Positions 51,344 through 60,477 of a DNA stretch of 64,000 nt are shown in pieces. Position 1 is the stretch's first letter, and every line of letters begins with the position of its first letter. Source of the stretch: Achromobacter sp. RTa (GTDB lineage Bacteria > Pseudomonadota > Gammaproteobacteria > Burkholderiales > Burkholderiaceae_B); NCBI RefSeq assembly GCF_000757485.1, contig NZ_JPYO01000022.1, forward strand, positions 62,001-126,000. The letters are read 5' to 3'. A program made the translations under genes and the position numbers. The notes beneath the pieces were generated by a model. The model worked only from the letters and a program-made list of their open reading frames with translations, made no database searches and was not told the origin of the DNA.

Positions 51344-53413
51344 ATGTACAAGCAAAATGACTTTCTGCGGATGACCTGCCTTGCGGCCGCGTTGGCCGTT
51401 TCCTTTCCCGCCTGGCCGCAGGCGGCCGGCGCCAACGGCGTCGCCACGATGGATCCGGTGGTGATCACCGGCGTAGCGCCCAGCGCGCCGCTGACCTTCA
51501 CGACGGACCCGAAGATCCCGCGCCAGCCCCTGCCGGCCAGCGATGGCACCGACTACCTCAAGACCATTCCGGGCTTTTCCTCGATCCGCAACGGCGGAAC
51601 CAACGGCGACCCGGTCCTGCGCGGCATGTTCGGCTCGCGCCTGAACCTGCTGACCAACGGGACCTCCATGCCGGGGGCCTGCCCCGCCCGCATGGACGCG
51701 CCCAGCTCCTATATTTCCCCCGAGAACTTCGATCAGCTCACGGTCATCAAGGGGCCGCAGACGGTGTTGTGGGGGCCTGGCGCCTCGGCCGGCACGATCA
51801 AATTCGATCGCGACACGCCAAGGTTCACCGAAGCAGGCGTCCGCTTCGACGGCAGCCTGCTTGGCGGCTCCTTCGGCCGCAATGACCAGGCTGCGGATCT
51901 CACCGTGGGCAATGAAAAGGTGTACACGCGCATCACGGCCAATCACTCCCATTCGCAGGATTACGAGGACGGCGACGGCAACAAGGTGCCTTCGCGCTGG
52001 GACAAATGGAACGCCGATGTCACGCTGGGCTTCACCCCGGATGCCGATACCGTCTACGAACTGACGGCGGGCACCGGCGACGGCGAGGCGCGCTACGCCG
52101 GGCGCGGCATGGACGGATCGCAGTTCAAGCGCGAGAGCTTCGGCCTGCGGTTCGAGAAGCGCAACATCGGCGCCGTCTTGAACAAGATCGAAGCGCAGCT
52201 GTACTACAACTACGCCGACCACGTGATGGACAACTACACCCTGCGCGCGCCCGATCCGATGAGCGCGATGCCGATGGCGATGGCTTCCGACGTCGACCGC
52301 GCAACCTGGGGAGGGCGCTTCGCCAGCACGTGGAACCTGTCCGCGGACGTCCATCTCGTGGCCGGCCTGGATTTCCAGCAGAGCCGCCACCGGTCCCGCA
52401 GCGGCATGGGCCCCGTCTCGTATCGCAGCCAGCCCTGGGTCAAGGACGCGGACTTTTCCAATACCGGGCTGTTCGGCGAACTGACCTGGCGCGCGGCGCG
52501 CGACAGCCGCGTCATCGGCGGGGCACGCGTGGATTGGGCCTCCGCGAAGGATTTCCGCCAGGACGATGGCGGGATGATGATGCCCATGCCCATGCCCAAC
52601 CCGACGGCGGGCGAGCGCCGCAACGATACATTGCCCAGCGGATTCCTGCGGTACGAGCATGACCTGGAAAGCGTTCCCGCCACGGTCTACGTCGGCATCG
52701 GGCACGTAGAGCGCTTTCCCGATTACTGGGAGCTGTTTTCCCCGGACCGGGGGCCGGCCGGATCCGCCAATGCCTTCAAGGGCGTGAAGCCCGAGAAGAC
52801 GACGCAGCTGGATTTCGGCGCGCAGTACAAGACCGAAACGCTGGATGCCTGGTTCTCGGGCTATGCCGGCTACATCGATGACTACATCCTGTTCAACTAC
52901 ACCTCAGGCGGCATGATGGGGGCTTCGTCCCAGGCGACCAACGTCAATGCCAGGATCGCGGGCGGCGAGTTCGGGGCGTCCTACAAGATCGCGCCCAGCT
53001 GGAAGCTGGGCGCCACGCTGGCCTACGCCTGGGGGCAGAACCGCAGCGACGGCAGGGCCTTGCCCCAGATGCCGCCGCTGGAGGCCAAGCTCAGCGCCGC
53101 CTACGACGACGGTACGTGGTCGGCCGGCGCGCTGTGGCGCATCGTCGCCGCGCAGAAGCGCTACGCGTTGAACGAAGGCAACGTCGTCGGCAAGGACTTC
53201 GGCCCCAGCGCGGGTTTCGGCATCTTCTCCATCAACGGCGGCTACGCGGTCAACAAGCAGGTGCAATTGTCGATGGGCGTGGACAACCTGTTCAACAAGA
53301 CCTACAGCGAGCACCTGAACCTGGCGGGGAACGCCGGCTTCGGCTATGCCGCCAATACGGCGGTGAACGAACCGGGCCGCACGTTCTGGGCTCGGGTGAG
53401 TTTCAAGTACTGA
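51344..53413 (+). CDS. TonB-dependent copper receptor (OprC/NosA-like)
   Basis: 689 residues. A signal peptide (to AWPQA) is followed by a plug domain with MPGACPARMDAPSSY and IKGPQTVLWGPGASAGTI (the usual plug motif), then a 22-strand barrel ending RVSFKY. Met-rich loops (MSAMPMAMASDVD and GGMMMPMPMP) suit copper capture, as in OprC. ATG at 51344 is the first that leaves a proper signal. A DUF2946-like gene precedes it. The stop is one base from the convergent LysR gene. Confidence 0.87.
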   Translation: MYKQNDFLRMTCLAAALAVSFPAWPQAAGANGVATMDPVVITGVAPSAPLTFTTDPKIPRQPLPASDGTDYLKTIPGFSSIRNGGTNGDPVLRGMFGSRLNLLTNGTSMPGACPARMDAPSSYISPENFDQLTVIKGPQTVLWGPGASAGTIKFDRDTPRFTEAGVRFDGSLLGGSFGRNDQAADLTVGNEKVYTRITANHSHSQDYEDGDGNKVPSRWDKWNADVTLGFTPDADTVYELTAGTGDGEARYAGRGMDGSQFKRESFGLRFEKRNIGAVLNKIEAQLYYNYADHVMDNYTLRAPDPMSAMPMAMASDVDRATWGGRFASTWNLSADVHLVAGLDFQQSRHRSRSGMGPVSYRSQPWVKDADFSNTGLFGELTWRAARDSRVIGGARVDWASAKDFRQDDGGMMMPMPMPNPTAGERRNDTLPSGFLRYEHDLESVPATVYVGIGHVERFPDYWELFSPDRGPAGSANAFKGVKPEKTTQLDFGAQYKTETLDAWFSGYAGYIDDYILFNYTSGGMMGASSQATNVNARIAGGEFGASYKIAPSWKLGATLAYAWGQNRSDGRALPQMPPLEAKLSAAYDDGTWSAGALWRIVAAQKRYALNEGNVVGKDFGPSAGFGIFSINGGYAVNKQVQLSMGVDNLFNKTYSEHLNLAGNAGFGYAANTAVNEPGRTFWARVSFKY

Positions 53414-53414
53414 C

Positions 53415-54323
53415 TCAGGCGGAAGGGGGGCGGGTCGATAGGCGCAAAGCGTTGACGACGAGCGAAAACGCGGGCGAGGGCTGCCGCCTGCTGGGGTAGT
53501 AAAGATGGTAGCCCTCGAACCTGGGGCACCAGTCTTCCAGCACGCGCAGCAGCCGGCCGTCCGCCAGGTACGGCGCCAGCTCGTCGTCGGGCAGCAGCGT
53601 AAGGCCCAGGCCCGCCAGGGCCGCGTCTATCTGGGGCTGGGTGGTGTTGAAGATCAGCGGGCCGTCCACGCGCACATTGACCCGGCGCCCGCGCCGCTCG
53701 AAGTCCCAGACGTACAGCCCGCCCGAACTCTGCATGCGCTGATTGATGCAGGGATGCTCCATGAGGTCCTGCGGCACCTTGGGAAAAGGGCGGGTCTTGA
53801 AGTATTCGGGCGATCCCACCACCGCCAGCCGCAGGGGCGGCCCGATGGGGACGGCGATCATGTCCTTGTCGATCGTCTTCCCCATCCGCACGCCCGCATC
53901 GTAGCGATCCGCGACGATGTCGCGAAAGCCGTAGTTCACGTCGAATTCCAGCTTGATGTCCGGGTACTCGCGCATCAAGGGCGTGAGCTTGGGCAACAGG
54001 ATGTTGTGCAGCACGTAGTCGCCGCAGGTGATGCGGACGGTGCCCGCGGGCTTGTCGCGCAGCTCGGTCAGCTCGTCCAGTTCCGCCTCGATTTCGTCGA
54101 AGCGATTTCCTATGGCGTTCAACAGCCTTTCTCCCGCCGCCGTGGGCGAGACGCTGCGCGTGGTCCGCGTGAGAAGCCGGATCTGCAGCCGTGTTTCCAG
54201 GCCGCTGATGGCCTGGCTGAGGGCCGATTGGGTCACGTTGAGCAATGATGCCGCGCGCGTGAAGCTGCCTTCACGGGCCACCGTGACGAAGTAGAGAAGG
54301 TCGTTGAGGTTGCGCCGGGCCAT
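53415..54323 (-). CDS. LysR-family transcriptional regulator
   Basis: 302 residues; HTH at ~5-60 (LNDLLYFVTVAREGSFTRAASLLNV, then SALSQAISGLE) and an effector-binding domain of the CrgA/PecT group (DKPAGTVRITCGDYV). It is divergent from the cyclophilin-like / hydrolase / MFS / alcohol dehydrogenase operon, with 98 bases of AT-rich spacer between, so it probably controls that operon. Confidence 0.87.
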   Translation of the reverse strand: MARRNLNDLLYFVTVAREGSFTRAASLLNVTQSALSQAISGLETRLQIRLLTRTTRSVSPTAAGERLLNAIGNRFDEIEAELDELTELRDKPAGTVRITCGDYVLHNILLPKLTPLMREYPDIKLEFDVNYGFRDIVADRYDAGVRMGKTIDKDMIAVPIGPPLRLAVVGSPEYFKTRPFPKVPQDLMEHPCINQRMQSSGGLYVWDFERRGRRVNVRVDGPLIFNTTQPQIDAALAGLGLTLLPDDELAPYLADGRLLRVLEDWCPRFEGYHLYYPSRRQPSPAFSLVVNALRLSTRPPSA

Positions 54324-54421
54324 TTTTCCGGAGTGTCGTGACGATTGATTAGTCTAGCTTATAAGCCCATTAAGAATTCATTAGCTAGTCGGGAACCCCC
54401 GGTTCCGCAAGAATATCGTCC

Positions 54422-54919
54422 ATGAAAAGCTTCAACACTCTGCCCGGAGGCCGATGCCGAAACGCATGGCTGGCGCTGTTGGCCTGCTCATTCCTGGGGC
54501 TGGCCGCTTGTACGCCGGGCCATGCCGTGGCCCGGCCCTCAAGTCCATCCACCGAGGATTCCACCATGAAGATATGCCTGATCGTCGCTGGCGAGGTCGC
54601 CTCGGCCACTCTGTACGACAACCCCACGGCACGCGATTTTGCTTCGCTGTTGCCGCTTACGCTGACCATGGACGACTACGCCACGATTGAACGCGTGTCC
54701 GGGCTGCCGCGCAAATTGTCCACGCAGGGGGCGCCCGAGGGCATGGCGCCCGCGGCTGGCGAACTGACCCATTACGCCCCGTGGGGCAACCTGGCGCTCT
54801 TCATCGAGCCCCGCGCCTATTCGCGGGGCCTGCTGCCGCTGGGTAAGGTGGACGGGGGCCTGGCCATCCTGGCGCGCAGCGGCCCGTATCGGCTGCGGAT
54901 CGAACGCGCCCAGCCCTGA
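54422..54919 (+). CDS. Cyclophilin-like fold lipoprotein
   Basis: 165 residues. MKSFNTL precedes a hydrophobic signal ending LAAC (lipobox, Cys30). The remainder (MKICLIVAGEVASATLYDNPTARDFASLLPL, shown in part; then THYAPWGNLALFIEP) is the cyclophilin-like family often paired with LysR-controlled oxidoreductase genes. The family has no peptidyl-prolyl isomerase activity that I know of. First gene of the operon; the hydrolase ATG follows 31 bases after the stop. Confidence 0.8.
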   Translation: MKSFNTLPGGRCRNAWLALLACSFLGLAACTPGHAVARPSSPSTEDSTMKICLIVAGEVASATLYDNPTARDFASLLPLTLTMDDYATIERVSGLPRKLSTQGAPEGMAPAAGELTHYAPWGNLALFIEPRAYSRGLLPLGKVDGGLAILARSGPYRLRIERAQP

Positions 54920-54950
54920 ACGCGGCGCAAGAATGCAAGGAGTCCAAACC

Positions 54951-56063
54951 ATGTCCATCCCGCAAAACGCCAGACGGCGTGAATTTCTGAGCACGGTCGG
55001 CACCGGCGTGGCCGCGCTGGGCGCGCTGTCGGCCGCCAGCGCCGCGCTGGCCTCTCCCTCGCAGCAACAAACGCGGGAGGCGGTGCCCCGCCAGCCCGCC
55101 GATGCCGCCAACTTCTATACGAGCGATCGGGTCGGCGTGCAGAAAGTGCGCTTCAGGAATCTGTACGAAATGGAGGTGGCGGGCAATCTTTACATGCCCA
55201 ACGCGCTGGATGGCAATGCCGGAAGCCCGGCCCTCGTCGTCGGCCACCCGATGGGTGCGGTCAAAGAGCAGAGCGCGAATCTGTATGCGACCAAGATGGC
55301 CGAACGCGGCTTCGTCACCCTCTCGATCGACCTGCCGTGCTGGGGAGAGAGTGAAGGGCCTCGCAACCGCGTTTCGCCCGATATGTATGCCGAAGCGTTC
55401 AGCGCGGCGCTTGATTTCCTGGGCACGCAACCCTCGGTGGACCGGGAGCGCATCGGCGCCATCGGCATCTGCGGCAGCGGCAGCTTCGTCATCAGCGCGG
55501 CCAAGATCGATCCCCGAATGAAGGCCGTCGCCACCGTCAGCATGTATGACATGGGCGCCGCCAACCGCGACGCATTGAACAAGTCGCTGACGCCGGACCA
55601 GCGGAAAGCCATAGTCGCCGAGGCGGCGCGGCAGCGAGACCTGGAGTTCGCCGGAGGGCCGCTCGCATACACCAGTGGCACGGTGCATGAACTGACCGCT
55701 CGTTCCGGCCCGATCGAACGCGAATTCTATGAGTTCTACCGCACGCCGCGCGGCGAATATACCCCCGCCGGGGCTACGCCACGGACAACCACGCATCCGA
55801 CGCTGACGAGCAACGTCAAATTCATGAACTTCTATCCGTTCAATGACATCGAGACGATATCGCCGCGTCCGCTGCTGTTCATCAGCGGGGATCAGGCCCA
55901 CTCCAGGGAGTTCAGCCAGGACGCCTACCAGCGCGCGGCGCAACCCAAGGAACTAGTCTGGGTCTCCGGCGCGGGCCACGTCGACCTGTACGACCGGGTG
56001 GACCTGATTCCATGGGACAAGCTGGCCGCATTCTTCCAGCAGAGCCTGGCAAGGGCGGCCTGA
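54951..56063 (+). CDS. Secreted alpha/beta hydrolase (dienelactone-hydrolase-like)
   Basis: 370 residues. NARRREFLSTVGTGVAALGALSAAS is a Tat-type signal (RRREFL). The catalytic region GICGSGS (172-178) fits either a DLH-type Cys174 or a Ser176 nucleophile. HPMGAVKEQSANLYATKMA and SGAGHVDLYDRVD supply the oxyanion and His regions. AAGGAGT precedes ATG 54951. It is followed after six bases by the MFS gene. The substrate is unknown. Confidence 0.83.
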   Translation: MSIPQNARRREFLSTVGTGVAALGALSAASAALASPSQQQTREAVPRQPADAANFYTSDRVGVQKVRFRNLYEMEVAGNLYMPNALDGNAGSPALVVGHPMGAVKEQSANLYATKMAERGFVTLSIDLPCWGESEGPRNRVSPDMYAEAFSAALDFLGTQPSVDRERIGAIGICGSGSFVISAAKIDPRMKAVATVSMYDMGAANRDALNKSLTPDQRKAIVAEAARQRDLEFAGGPLAYTSGTVHELTARSGPIEREFYEFYRTPRGEYTPAGATPRTTTHPTLTSNVKFMNFYPFNDIETISPRPLLFISGDQAHSREFSQDAYQRAAQPKELVWVSGAGHVDLYDRVDLIPWDKLAAFFQQSLARAA

Positions 56064-56069
56064 TACTTC

Positions 56070-57284
56070 ATGAACACCAACGCAATCGATGCTGGCGGCG
56101 CCGGCGCCCAGCAGCCTGCCGGACAGAAAGCCGCGCACTGGAGCGGCGTCTTCGCGATGACGCTTTGCGTCTTCGCGCTGATCGCTTCCGAGTTCATGCC
56201 GGTGAGCCTGCTTTCGCCGATGGCGGCGGAGCTGCATGTCACGGAAGGGATGGCGGGGCGGGGCATTGCCATTTCCGGCGCGTTCGCCGTGGTCACGAGC
56301 TTGTTCATCTCGGCCCTGGCAGGCAGCTTGAACCGCAAAACGCTATTGCTGGGCCTGACCGCGTTGATGGCGCTATCGGGCGCGGTCATCTCCTTGGCGC
56401 CCGGTTATTTCACGTATATGTTCGGCCGCGCGCTGATCGGCGTGGTGGTGGGAGGCTTCTGGTCCATGTCGGCCGCTACGGCCATGCGGCTGGTGCCGGC
56501 CGCCCAGGTGCCGCGCGCCTTGGCCATCTTCAATGGCGGGAATGCGCTGGCCACCGTGGTTGCGGCGCCGCTGGGCGCCTACCTGGGCTCCGTCATCGGC
56601 TGGCGCGGCGCCTTCTTCTGCCTGGTGCCCGTGGCGTTCGTCGCCTTTATCTGGCAGTGGATCAGCCTGCCGTCCATGCCCATTGCGGAGCGGGGCGCCG
56701 CCTCGGGCAACGCATTCCAGCTGTTTCGCAGCAGGGTGGTCGCGCTGGGAATGCTCGCGGTAGGCGTTTTCTTCATGGGCCAATTCACGCTATTTACCTA
56801 TGTGCGCCCCTTTCTCGAAACGGCGACTCGCATGGATGTTCCCGCCATTACACTGGTGCTTCTGGTAATCGGCGTGGCGGGTTTTGCCGGCACCATGCTG
56901 ATTGGCGCCGTGCTCAAGCGCGGCTTCTATGCCACGCTGATCGCGATTCCCTTGCTGATGGCCGCCATCGCCGTGGCCTTGACCGCATTTGGCGGGAACA
57001 CGGCCATCGTCGTCGCCTTGCTGGGCTTCTGGGGGCTGGTCTCTACCGCAGCGCCGGTGGGCTGGTGGGCCTGGGTACCCCGCACGTTCCCGCACAAGGC
57101 CGAGGCCGGCGGCGGGCTGATGGTGGCGATGATCCAGCTGTCCATCGCGTTGGGCTCCACCGCGGGCGGGCTGCTGTTCGACCGCTACGGCCACCAGGGC
57201 GCTTTCGCGGCCAGCGCGGCGATGCTGCTGGCCGCGGCGGCCCTGGTTTTGCTGACCTCGCGTTCGGAAGCGGGGAAAGCCTGA
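56070..57284 (+). CDS. MFS transporter, DHA1/AraJ-like
   Basis: 404 residues with twelve hydrophobic segments and the loop-2 region SLAGSLNRKTLL, fitting the AraJ/YdhP-type drug or sugar efflux branch of the major facilitator superfamily. It starts six bases after the hydrolase stop. Its placement between a hydrolase and an alcohol dehydrogenase suggests export or import of a small organic compound handled by these enzymes. Confidence 0.87.
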   Translation: MNTNAIDAGGAGAQQPAGQKAAHWSGVFAMTLCVFALIASEFMPVSLLSPMAAELHVTEGMAGRGIAISGAFAVVTSLFISALAGSLNRKTLLLGLTALMALSGAVISLAPGYFTYMFGRALIGVVVGGFWSMSAATAMRLVPAAQVPRALAIFNGGNALATVVAAPLGAYLGSVIGWRGAFFCLVPVAFVAFIWQWISLPSMPIAERGAASGNAFQLFRSRVVALGMLAVGVFFMGQFTLFTYVRPFLETATRMDVPAITLVLLVIGVAGFAGTMLIGAVLKRGFYATLIAIPLLMAAIAVALTAFGGNTAIVVALLGFWGLVSTAAPVGWWAWVPRTFPHKAEAGGGLMVAMIQLSIALGSTAGGLLFDRYGHQGAFAASAAMLLAAAALVLLTSRSEAGKA

Positions 57285-57336
57285 CGCCGCCGGGCCGTCC
57301 ATCCTCTTCCGTCTATCTGTTTTCCGGAGAATCTTC

Positions 57337-58386
57337 ATGACCATCAAAGCCTACGGCGCCCATGCCGCCGACAAGCCGCTGGAATCGCTGGATATCACGC
57401 GCCGCGCGCCGGGCGTGCACGATGTGCAGATCCAGATCGCCTACTGTGGCGTGTGCCACTCCGACCTGCACCAGGTGCGCGCTGAGTGGGCGGGCACGCT
57501 CTATCCCTGCGTGCCGGGCCACGAGATCGTGGGCCGCGTCACGGCGGTGGGCGCGCATGTGTCGCGCTACCAGGCGGGAGACCTGGTGGGCGTGGGCTGC
57601 ATCGTCGACAGCTGCCGGCATTGCGCCGATTGCGACGACGGGCTGGAGAACTATTGCGACCACATGGTCGGCACGTACAACGGCTCCACGGCCGATACGC
57701 CTGGCCATACGCTGGGCGGCTATTCCCAGCAGATCGTGGTGCACGAACGCTATGTATTGCGCATCCGCCATCCTGAATCGCAGCTCGCCGCGGCGGCCCC
57801 GTTGCTGTGCGCCGGCATCACCACGTATTCGCCGCTGAGGCATTGGAACGTCGGGCCCGGCCACAAGGTCGGCGTGGTCGGTATCGGCGGCCTGGGGCAC
57901 ATGGGCATCAAGCTGGCGCACGCCATGGGCGCGCACGTGGTGGCGTTCACTACGTCGGAGTCCAAGCGCGACGCCGCCCGGGCGCTGGGGGCGGACGAGG
58001 TCGTCGTCTCGCGCGATGAGGACCAGATGGCGGCCCACGCCCAAAGCCTGGATTTCATCCTGAACACCGTGGCCGCGCCTCACGACCTGAACCCGTTCTT
58101 CGCGCTGCTCAAGCGCGACGGCACGATGACGCTGGTGGGCGCGCCCGCCACCCCGCATGCGCCGCCGGACGTGTTCAACCTGATCATGAAGCGCCGCAGC
58201 CTGGCGGGCTCGATGATTGGAGGCATTCCCGAGACGCAGGAAATGCTGGATTTCTGCGCCGAGCATGGCATCGTCGCGGACATCGAAATGATCCGCGCCG
58301 ACCAGATCAACGGGGCGTATGAGCGCATGCTCAAAGGCGATGTGAAGTACCGCTTCGTGATGGATTGCGCTTCGCTCGCGGTTTGA
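57337..58386 (+). CDS. Zinc-dependent NAD(P) alcohol dehydrogenase (YahK/CAD-like)
   Basis: 349 residues. Catalytic zinc residues are Cys37 (YCGVCHSD) and His62/Glu63 (GHE). Structural zinc cysteines are Cys93, Cys96, Cys99 and Cys107 (DSCRHCADCDDG). The Rossmann motif is GIGGLGHMG. This is the cinnamyl-alcohol/aldehyde reductase branch, which reduces many aldehydes with NADPH. CCGGAGA precedes the ATG. Last gene of the LysR-linked operon, closed by a terminator. Confidence 0.9.
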   Translation: MTIKAYGAHAADKPLESLDITRRAPGVHDVQIQIAYCGVCHSDLHQVRAEWAGTLYPCVPGHEIVGRVTAVGAHVSRYQAGDLVGVGCIVDSCRHCADCDDGLENYCDHMVGTYNGSTADTPGHTLGGYSQQIVVHERYVLRIRHPESQLAAAAPLLCAGITTYSPLRHWNVGPGHKVGVVGIGGLGHMGIKLAHAMGAHVVAFTTSESKRDAARALGADEVVVSRDEDQMAAHAQSLDFILNTVAAPHDLNPFFALLKRDGTMTLVGAPATPHAPPDVFNLIMKRRSLAGSMIGGIPETQEMLDFCAEHGIVADIEMIRADQINGAYERMLKGDVKYRFVMDCASLAV

Positions 58387-58405
58387 TCCATCGGGCAAAA
58401 GAAAA

Positions 58406-58438
58406 AGCCGCCAGGCGTAATGCCAGGCGGCTTTTTTT
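58406..58438. terminator. Bidirectional terminator between the alcohol dehydrogenase and ssrA
   Basis: AGCCGCC(A)GGC (58406-58416) pairs with GCC(A)GGCGGCT (58422-58432) around GTAAT, with one A-A mismatch. A T-run (58432-58438) follows on the plus strand, and AAAAA precedes the stem, giving a U-tract in the other direction. Confidence 0.85.
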
Positions 58439-58476
58439 GCGTCGATGGGCATTACGCCTATCGAGACTTGCCAATT

Positions 58477-58865
58477 TGGTGGAGCCGGGGGGAATTGAAC
58501 CCCCGTCCGCAAGCCCTCCGCAACCAGTTCTACATGCGTAGTCGATTTATTTGGTTTTAACCCTGGACTTAGCCAACCGACAGGCCGGACCAGAGCGATT
58601 CACGTAATTTAAATTTGAACCGTGTGACCCCAGTTCAAACCGATTCCTTGTGAATGTCGCTGCTGCGGTTCGAGGGTTGCCCCCCTAGGAAGTTACCTTC
58701 CTCCGCCTGACCCAAGGACAGATCAGTGCAGCGGCTCACCGCTTAAGCGGCGAGAGCGAAACGCTCGTCGTTGGCGTTTGTAGTGTTCCAGTGGTTTAAC
58801 GAGCGTACTGGTGCTCGGCATGCCCTGAGTTGTTTCGCGACCCACGTCGAATCCGGATCGGCCCC
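58477..58865 (-). ncRNA. ssrA: tmRNA (ssrA)
   Basis: Rescues stalled ribosomes by acting first as tRNA-Ala and then as mRNA. Read on the minus strand, the 5' end GGGGCCG (58865 downward) pairs with the 3' CGGCTCC before ACCA, forming the acceptor stem. The T-arm GGGTTCAATTCC with CCA at the end (58477-58479) is clear. The tag frame reads AACGACGAGCGTTTCGCT and on to CTCGCCGCTTAA, giving NDERFALAA then stop. The preceding GCC resume codon gives ANDERFALAA. The length, 389 bases, is normal. A -10-like TACAAT (complement of 58876-58881) lies just upstream. Confidence 0.95.
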
Positions 58866-58955
58866 AAGAAGCTCTATTGTACTGGTAAACGCCATAGCCT
58901 GCTGCACTCCCGGCGCCTGCCTGCGGTAGCGTGGCGCCGGGGACACATCCGGGCG

Positions 58956-60134
58956 TCAGGCGGCATTGGCGCAGGCCGCCTTGGGCTGGGGGCGGGCGCG
59001 CGACGCGCCCATCAGCAGAAAGGCCAGGCCGACGGCAATGGCGACGATGATGGCCGCCGCCCAGCCCAGGGAGCCCAGGCCGTACTGGTCGATGACGTTC
59101 CCGCCGACCACGGCGCCCAGCCCGATGCCGATATTGGCGCCCGAGATATTCAGGGACGCGGCGAAGGCCGGCGCCTCCGGCGCGGATTTCATCAGGCGCA
59201 CGTGGCACACGATGAACAGCGCGGCCTGCGCAATGCCCCAGACACCCAGCGCCACGGCCAGCAGGCCGTGCGAGGTCATGACGGAACCCAGGGCCGCCAG
59301 GCCGGCGGCCATCAGCGAAGAGAACAGAGCGGTCGCGCCCAGCGGGCTGCGGTCCACCATGCGGCCGCCCAGCGTATTGCCGATGAGTCCCACCGCGCCG
59401 AAGGCCATCATCGTCCAGCCGACGATCTGGCCGTTGAAGCCGGCAAGCCGCTCCAGCATGTCCGCCAGATAGGTATAGGCGGTGAACATGCCGGTGAAGA
59501 CGAGCAGCGACAGCAGAACGTGGCCGACCACGAGCGGGTTGCGCAGGATGCGCAAATGCGTCATGAGCTTCACGCTGTCGGCCCGGATACGGGTGCTGGG
59601 AAACGTGAACAGCAGCAGGAGCGCCTTGGCGAACGCCACGCCCGACAGTATCGCGAAGGCGGCGCGCCATCCGAAGGCGTCGGAAATCAGCACGCCGATG
59701 GGAATGCCGAACACCGTGGCCGCGACGATGCCGAACGCGACGGTGGAGATGGCGCGGCCGGCCCGCGCCGGGCCCACTAGCTCCACCGCCGTGGCGCTGG
59801 CCAGCGACCAGAAGACGGGCAGGGCAAGCGCGGGGACGAAGCGGGCGATCGCCATGACCCAGATGTTCGGCGCCGCCGCGGCCAGCGCGTTGGACAGGCC
59901 GAACAGCACCAGCACGCCAATGAAGAGCCGCTTGCGCTCGATGTTGGCCATGAGCGCCGTCAGCAGCGGTCCGGTCGCCGCCACCGTGAAGGCGAACAGC
60001 GACACCAGCAGGCCGGCCTGGGATACCGTGACGTTCAGGTCGCGGGCCAGGCCGGGCAATAGTCCGACGATCAGGAATTCCGTGGTCAGGATGGTGAAGC
60101 CGGCGGCGGAAAGCAGAAGAATGGGCAATAGCAT
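58956..60134 (-). CDS. MFS transporter, DHA1 family
   Basis: 392 residues with twelve hydrophobic segments, starting MLLPILLLSAAGFTILTTEF, a form shared with AraJ/NepI-type efflux proteins. FGIVAATVFGIPIGVLI is the motif C-like region of antiporters. ATG at 60134 follows AAAGGA; upstream frame extensions to 60341 are Arg/Pro-rich and unsupported. It stands alone between ssrA and gph. Cargo unknown. Confidence 0.85.
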   Translation of the reverse strand: MLLPILLLSAAGFTILTTEFLIVGLLPGLARDLNVTVSQAGLLVSLFAFTVAATGPLLTALMANIERKRLFIGVLVLFGLSNALAAAAPNIWVMAIARFVPALALPVFWSLASATAVELVGPARAGRAISTVAFGIVAATVFGIPIGVLISDAFGWRAAFAILSGVAFAKALLLLFTFPSTRIRADSVKLMTHLRILRNPLVVGHVLLSLLVFTGMFTAYTYLADMLERLAGFNGQIVGWTMMAFGAVGLIGNTLGGRMVDRSPLGATALFSSLMAAGLAALGSVMTSHGLLAVALGVWGIAQAALFIVCHVRLMKSAPEAPAFAASLNISGANIGIGLGAVVGGNVIDQYGLGSLGWAAAIIVAIAVGLAFLLMGASRARPQPKAACANAA

Positions 60135-60477
60135 GGGCAATCCTTTGGCGCGGCGTAGGGCTGCGGCGCGCGGACAGGCGTTGTGAATGACAGAAAAGGT
60201 CTGGTGGCCGTGGCGCTGGGCGTCCGGCACAGCGCTTGAGCCGAAAGGCGTGGGCGCGGAAGATTTGTGGCTGCGGGCGGCATCGCCCGCAACGCCGGCG
60301 TCAGCCGGGATGGCCGCCGGGAACATCCCGGCGCCGTGCATGAGTCACACTTTAAGTGACTGGAGTTTCAGGATAAAGGCGTCGATTCCGGAAAGATTAT
60401 TCGGCTTGTCCGACTAATTTTTCCTGGACGGCGCCAGTCCTGGCGGGTCGAGGGGCGGCCCGAGGGGTGGCCCCGTC
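60135..60477. other. Upstream region of the MFS gene, with one dyad
   Basis: No coding frame supported. AGTCAC (60343-60348) and GTGACT (60356-60361) form a dyad around ACTTTAA, with CACTTTAAGTG nested inside (60348-60358). It could bind a MarR- or MerR-type regulator controlling the leftward MFS gene, but no regulator gene is adjacent. Confidence 0.35.
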
